A stretch of DNA of 45,575 nucleotides from Caedibacter sp052030685. GTDB lineage: Bacteria; Pseudomonadota; Gammaproteobacteria; Francisellales; Francisellaceae. The position numbers and the translations under genes are program-made. The notes below the pieces were generated by a model. The model made no database searches. It saw only the letters and a list, made by a program, of their open reading frames with translations, and had not been told where the DNA came from. Where the stretch lies: the NCBI RefSeq assembly GCF_052030685.1, contig NZ_JBQAJM010000020.1, positions 1 through 45,575 of the forward strand. Reading direction: 5' to 3'. Below are positions 41,907 to 45,575 of the stretch, piece after piece (the stretch's first letter is position 1; every line of letters begins with the position of its first letter).

Positions 41907-42911
41907 ATGACTATTTTCTCAAACTTCTCAAAGTTATTTATCCTTACGCAATTCAGTGTTATATATGCATACGCAGATTCAAATCAGATCAATTTTAATA
42001 ATAATCAAACAGGTGGACTCTTTAGTAATGTTGTTGCCGATCCAAATATCCAAGAAGGAGTGCAAAATGCGCAGTGTAACAATAGTTGTGAACCATCAAA
42101 TAGTTGTCCATCTTATGCAGGTGTAGCGACTAGCGGTGAAGGAGATTCATCTTGTGCTGGAAATTTTTTAGCACCATCAGGAACTGTTGATGCAATTGAA
42201 TTTAGCAGTGTTAATTGGAGAGGAAATTCAATTACGATAGAGGCTGGAAGGTCAGATTCTTCAGCTATGGGGGCAACTTTGCAAGCTCTTAGTCAATGGG
42301 GAGTTTCTGGGGCAACACTTTTAAATACAAACATTGCTGCACTTCAAAAGGATCCGAACTCTGGCACTTTGGTAAATGGAGGACCTGGTGAGGCAAATTT
42401 TGTAGTCTCTTTAAATCTTGACATTGCTGGTTGTACGTGTGGGTCTGTTATTTTAGGACAACAAGGTTCTGATACCGTAAAGCCAGTTTCTGCAACTCAG
42501 TGGATTACAGATGGTGTTGAAGCAGGATGTGCAGCGCTAACATTTAGCTTAACCGATGGCACAGAATGGAAGCCATCCACAGTGGCTTTGATCAAAAATT
42601 TAGCAAAAGACTTCTCTCAAGAAATTGACTATGCTTTGCATGAGTCAAACACTTGGTGGATTTCACAATGGTCACTTGAAAGTACCGATAATTATATCGG
42701 TTTTACCATGAACGCTGTTACTCAAGACCAACATGATTATATTGATAAGTTCACTACATATTGCAATGGACATTATTATAACTCAGTTGCTCTAGAATGT
42801 GTTTGTAGCGACGGGGGACAGCAGGGTAAAGGCTTACTGCTAATACAACCATCTAAGGATAGCGATGATACTTTTGATGCATGCTGGCAGGGAGTAACGG
42901 ATCCATCTTAG
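41907..42911 (+). CDS. Cysteine-rich secreted protein of unknown function
   Basis: 334 residues with a signal peptide (LFILTQFSVIYAYA, cleavage after about residue 23). Mature part has about 14 Cys in clusters: CNNSCEPSNSCPSY, SSCAGNF, CTCGS, AGCAALT and a C-terminal group YCNGHYY...ECVCSDGG...ACWQG. The central part includes repeated TGG and GVSGATLLNTNIAAL and Trp-rich TWWISQWSLE. No known domain recognised. Coupled to the propeller gene, so the two proteins may act together at the cell surface. It ends 3 bases before the convergent secreted-protein gene. Confidence 0.65.
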   Translation: MTIFSNFSKLFILTQFSVIYAYADSNQINFNNNQTGGLFSNVVADPNIQEGVQNAQCNNSCEPSNSCPSYAGVATSGEGDSSCAGNFLAPSGTVDAIEFSSVNWRGNSITIEAGRSDSSAMGATLQALSQWGVSGATLLNTNIAALQKDPNSGTLVNGGPGEANFVVSLNLDIAGCTCGSVILGQQGSDTVKPVSATQWITDGVEAGCAALTFSLTDGTEWKPSTVALIKNLAKDFSQEIDYALHESNTWWISQWSLESTDNYIGFTMNAVTQDQHDYIDKFTTYCNGHYYNSVALECVCSDGGQQGKGLLLIQPSKDSDDTFDACWQGVTDPS

Positions 42912-42914
42912 TGT

Positions 42915-43526
42915 CTATTCATCTACTTTAGATACTGTAAATGAACTGCCTCCACCTTGCAGCGTAATATGCTTAACTTCTTGTTTTGCACTCTCACAGT
43001 TTAGAGTGAGTTCCCATGTTTTACTTGTTTCATTATATTTCCTTGGTAGGCTTGACTTAGCGCCAAGTGACCAAGTTGCTGTGAAATAGCTAAGTTTAAC
43101 AGCACCTAATACAACGTCTTTACAAACATAGTGATGTTGGTGATCTTTGGAAGTGAAAATAAGATCACCGTATAAGCCAAGACCTGCCGTACTATTGCTC
43201 ATTTTGCTACCAATTGCTTTGCAATTAGTATCATCACTATCACATGTGCCGCGGATATTTTTAAGCCAATTAGCAATATCACCATTTTCTAACGCAATAT
43301 TATATCCAATATCAATAGTAACCCTATCAGTATCAACAATTAGCGTTGGAGGTGTTACTTCAGGATATGCACTCGCGACAATAAATTGTGTTTGCGTTGC
43401 ATCAAGATCTTCTACTGCTGGGTCAACATAAATCGACACGGTAGAGTTGGCAAAACTGCTGCTAATAAGACTTAGGCTAAGTAAACCAAAATAAGCGATT
43501 TTTTTACTCAATTTTTTAATAATCAT
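42915..43526 (-). CDS. Secreted protein of unknown function
   Basis: 203 residues from ATG 43526 (AAGGAAC upstream; the frame is open to 43637, but that part overlaps the upstream gene's end). The N-terminus KKLSKKIAYFGLLSLSLISSSFANS is a signal peptide, cleaved after about residue 27. Mature part has four Cys (RGTCDSDDTNCKA, YVCKD, LNCES) and beta-type strands; VSIYVDPAVEDLDATQ follows the signal. No domain recognised. It is downstream of the large surface-type gene on the same strand, with a 34-base gap, so they may be one transcript. Confidence 0.65.
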   Translation of the reverse strand: MIIKKLSKKIAYFGLLSLSLISSSFANSTVSIYVDPAVEDLDATQTQFIVASAYPEVTPPTLIVDTDRVTIDIGYNIALENGDIANWLKNIRGTCDSDDTNCKAIGSKMSNSTAGLGLYGDLIFTSKDHQHHYVCKDVVLGAVKLSYFTATWSLGAKSSLPRKYNETSKTWELTLNCESAKQEVKHITLQGGGSSFTVSKVDE

Positions 43527-43560
43527 AATGAATGTTCCTTGTTGCTGTTGAGTTGGATAA

Positions 43561-45495
43561 TTAAGCTTTTTGTGCGCAATAAAGTTTGTTTGGTGTGTTA
43601 CAGCTTGCCATTTGCAAAGTTTGTTTGTCATGATCAAAAGCCGCAGCCCATGAATTATCTATTGCTAAAGGATTGGCAACATTGGCAAAATATTGTGGGT
43701 TGTTTGAAGTGCCATCATTTGTCCAGTTGTTGCAATTACTACTTAAGCCAAACACATCATCATATAAGGCAAACCCACTCCAAACATAGGTCTCAGTGTC
43801 CTTGGCAATGGCATGTTCTAAATTGCCGGAGAAGAGCGTATCGGGTGAGGCGATAACTTCATGATTCACATTAAGATAATATGCCTTTTGATCATAACCA
43901 ATATTATCTTTAATACTACGTTCATTAGCAGGAAGTAAGGCCTTATATTCACCACTCAATCCAAGGGCATTTGCTTCAAGTTGGCATTTGCTGTTAGCCC
44001 CTTCAATTCCACCTAAATTGCCACTATAGTTTTGTGCAGTTGTAAAAATAAAACGCGTGGTTGCTTTGGTGATACTAACAGGAAGTTCAGTAGTTGTTTC
44101 ACTCATATTATCAGCGGATACTGTAATTTTGGCAGAAAGAGGATCATCTAAATTATAATCGGCACTAATGATTATTTCACATGATTGATCTGCATTTAAG
44201 GTTGATTGACAAGCTTGATTGTTAATGCGGATCACATCAGCTTGATCACTGCTAAAGCTTACGTTTTTAAGATTTCCTTTGCCAATGTTTTTAATGACAA
44301 TCACTGCCTGATTATCAATGCTATTTAATACAAGTTCTGTCAGAGGTGTCCCATTTTCTGATTGAAATTGTGCTTGTCCTTTCTCAGTTTCAATGACTGA
44401 AAATATCGCTGTATGATTATCATCAAGATTGGTGTAAACAGTGCCATCTTGAGCCTTAGCATATAGATTAAATTCATAGGTGCCTGCCTGTGTATCTGAA
44501 TCAATAATCATTATCGGCATCTCACAGCTTTGATGAGGTGCTAAACCCGTTTCGCTTAATGAAAGACAATTGGTTGCATTGCTCGATGTAGTGTAAGTAT
44601 ACTCACTACCAACGAGTTGCACTTTATAGGCATCCTTTGTCGATGCTGTTGCTGGATACCAGTTAAAACTGCCATTATTGGTAATAAGCGTTGCTACTTC
44701 AATGCTTTGCTCACTTTTCTCAAAAGGATTGTTATCATTGATTGCTGACAGCGTGATATTGGTATTGGCAACGCTCATTGGAATATTGACTGTCTCAGTT
44801 ATGCCATGATCGTGTTGATATTCAATAACCAACTCACCTTGACCTTTTGCCGATGCTGATGCATTAAGGGTGATCGTTGTACTTGACAGTGGTGCAATCT
44901 CCTGTGAGTTAGCATTCAGATTAATACCGTCAATCTCACCAATAATGTCGATGTGATTAATGGTAATGGAGCTGTTTGATGTATTCGTTAAGGTAATATT
45001 TTCATTCATGTCTGCTTGTTTAAAATGTACATTAGCGTGATCAGTAATAAGTACACGATCATCATAGGCTAATGCAATATTGGTTTTTACAATATTACTG
45101 GCATCAATGTTAAGAAGATGACCATTGTTAATATTATCTAAAAGTTGTGCTTGATGGGTTTTATCGTCAAGGGCAGCTTTGAGTTTAATCGGATCAAGCT
45201 GTAAAGTGATAACACCTTCCTCGCCAGGCAAAATGTTTTTCTCATCATCAATGATTTGGTTGTTTGCATTTAGTTCATTTTGTGTTGCCTCATCTAATAA
45301 ATCGATAAACCATTTGCTGTCATCATTTTCGGCGATATTTAACAGCACACGATTAATTGCTTTATCTGAGATATTTTTGAAAACAACATTCATCTGACCG
45401 TCGCTATGAATGGTAATCGGTGTGACATTTGCTTTAGCTAATGATTCTGCCGTTGCGATATCTTCTTCTTTAATAAAATCGCCTTGATAATGCAA
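43561..45495 (-). CDS. Surface-type protein with DUF1554-like C-terminus, 5' end probably truncated
   Basis: 644 residues in an open frame; N-terminus starts at TTG 45495 with no signal peptide. An in-frame TGA lies 21 bases further upstream (45516-45514), so no fuller N-terminus exists in this frame. The body is a series of Ig-like/choice-of-anchor repeats (GEIDGINLNANSQEIAPLSSTTITLNAS; IRINNQACQSTLNADQSCEIIISADYN; VIVIKNIGKGNLKNVSF). Residues about 480-644 (RFIFTTAQNYSGNLGGIEGANSKCQLEANALGLSGEYKALL...NCNNWTNDGTS...LYCAQKA) match the DUF1554 pattern of Leptospira surface proteins, with disulfide Cys. Either a pseudogene or a frameshifted longer gene. Confidence 0.65.
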   Translation of the reverse strand: MHYQGDFIKEEDIATAESLAKANVTPITIHSDGQMNVVFKNISDKAINRVLLNIAENDDSKWFIDLLDEATQNELNANNQIIDDEKNILPGEEGVITLQLDPIKLKAALDDKTHQAQLLDNINNGHLLNIDASNIVKTNIALAYDDRVLITDHANVHFKQADMNENITLTNTSNSSITINHIDIIGEIDGINLNANSQEIAPLSSTTITLNASASAKGQGELVIEYQHDHGITETVNIPMSVANTNITLSAINDNNPFEKSEQSIEVATLITNNGSFNWYPATASTKDAYKVQLVGSEYTYTTSSNATNCLSLSETGLAPHQSCEMPIMIIDSDTQAGTYEFNLYAKAQDGTVYTNLDDNHTAIFSVIETEKGQAQFQSENGTPLTELVLNSIDNQAVIVIKNIGKGNLKNVSFSSDQADVIRINNQACQSTLNADQSCEIIISADYNLDDPLSAKITVSADNMSETTTELPVSITKATTRFIFTTAQNYSGNLGGIEGANSKCQLEANALGLSGEYKALLPANERSIKDNIGYDQKAYYLNVNHEVIASPDTLFSGNLEHAIAKDTETYVWSGFALYDDVFGLSSNCNNWTNDGTSNNPQYFANVANPLAIDNSWAAAFDHDKQTLQMASCNTPNKLYCAQKA

Positions 45496-45575
45496 TACCT
45501 GAAGTTTAGAGTTTCAGAGTATTTTTTATTGTGTGGGGATTTTTAAATCGACTTATGGCATGGTGATTGGCAGGC

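Noticed and set aside
1..45575. CRISPR array, tRNA, rRNA, full insertion sequence or integrase
   Set aside because: I looked for regular spaced repeats, tRNA T-arm patterns and transposase/integrase motifs; none was seen other than the tmRNA.

Overview
The window is AT-rich chromosomal DNA from a gammaproteobacterium. Its housekeeping genes (yebC-ruvC-ruvA, smpB with divergent ratA-rnfH, mnmC, secB, yfgM-bamB, nadA/nadC/nadK, uvrD, ttcA) are of gammaproteobacterial type. The best lineage clue is the tmRNA: its tag starts with a Gly codon and reads GKNKANRVVAN...FAARKAA. From memory, the Francisella tag has the same layout (GNKKANRV...AKAA). I infer a member or close relative of Francisellaceae/Fastidiosibacteraceae; this cannot be proved from the window alone.

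Layout. 0-9.8 kb: arginine decarboxylase, a HepT-MntA toxin-antitoxin pair, a T4 Imm-like superinfection-immunity protein, uvrD, Xaa-Pro aminopeptidase, an OmpA-family protein, hpt and a TatD nuclease. 9.9-12.9 kb: two minor prepilins, a HigB-HigA pair, a small conserved protein, then ssrA on the minus strand with a short direct repeat of its 3' end just downstream, the usual signature of an integration site. 12.9-22.1 kb: a BT1-type transporter, yebC-ruvC-ruvA-tag, a Bcr/CflA transporter, a MITE-like element, dctA, ttcA-smpB and ratA-rnfH. 22.07-23.2 kb: a tiny hsdM remnant followed by an intact YhcG-type PD-(D/E)XK protein, all that is left of a type I restriction locus. 23.3-33.9 kb: a MenI-like thioesterase and mnmC, two convergent Bcr/CflA transporters, yfgM-bamB, a second TatD-family gene, bolA, 5-formyl-THF cyclo-ligase, secB and nadK, with two copies of an interspersed inverted-repeat element (the second carries another repeat inside it).

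34.2-36.6 kb holds nadA, a GNAT acetyltransferase and nadC, divergent from nadK, so most of the NAD genes sit together. 36.6-45.5 kb is accessory: secreted proteins of unknown function, a decayed GH18 chitinase lipoprotein, a ScpB-like crotonase paired with a family III CoA-transferase, a secreted beta-propeller protein paired with a Cys-rich secreted protein, and a large surface-type protein ending in a DUF1554-like domain whose 5' end appears truncated.

I see no CRISPR array, tRNA, rRNA, complete insertion sequence or prophage. No clearly new multi-gene system stands out. The strongest leads are the small defence patch (HepT-MntA, Imm-like), the ssrA-end duplication with its hairpin-rich spacer, the hsdM scar, and the secreted-protein pair at 40.8-42.9 kb.
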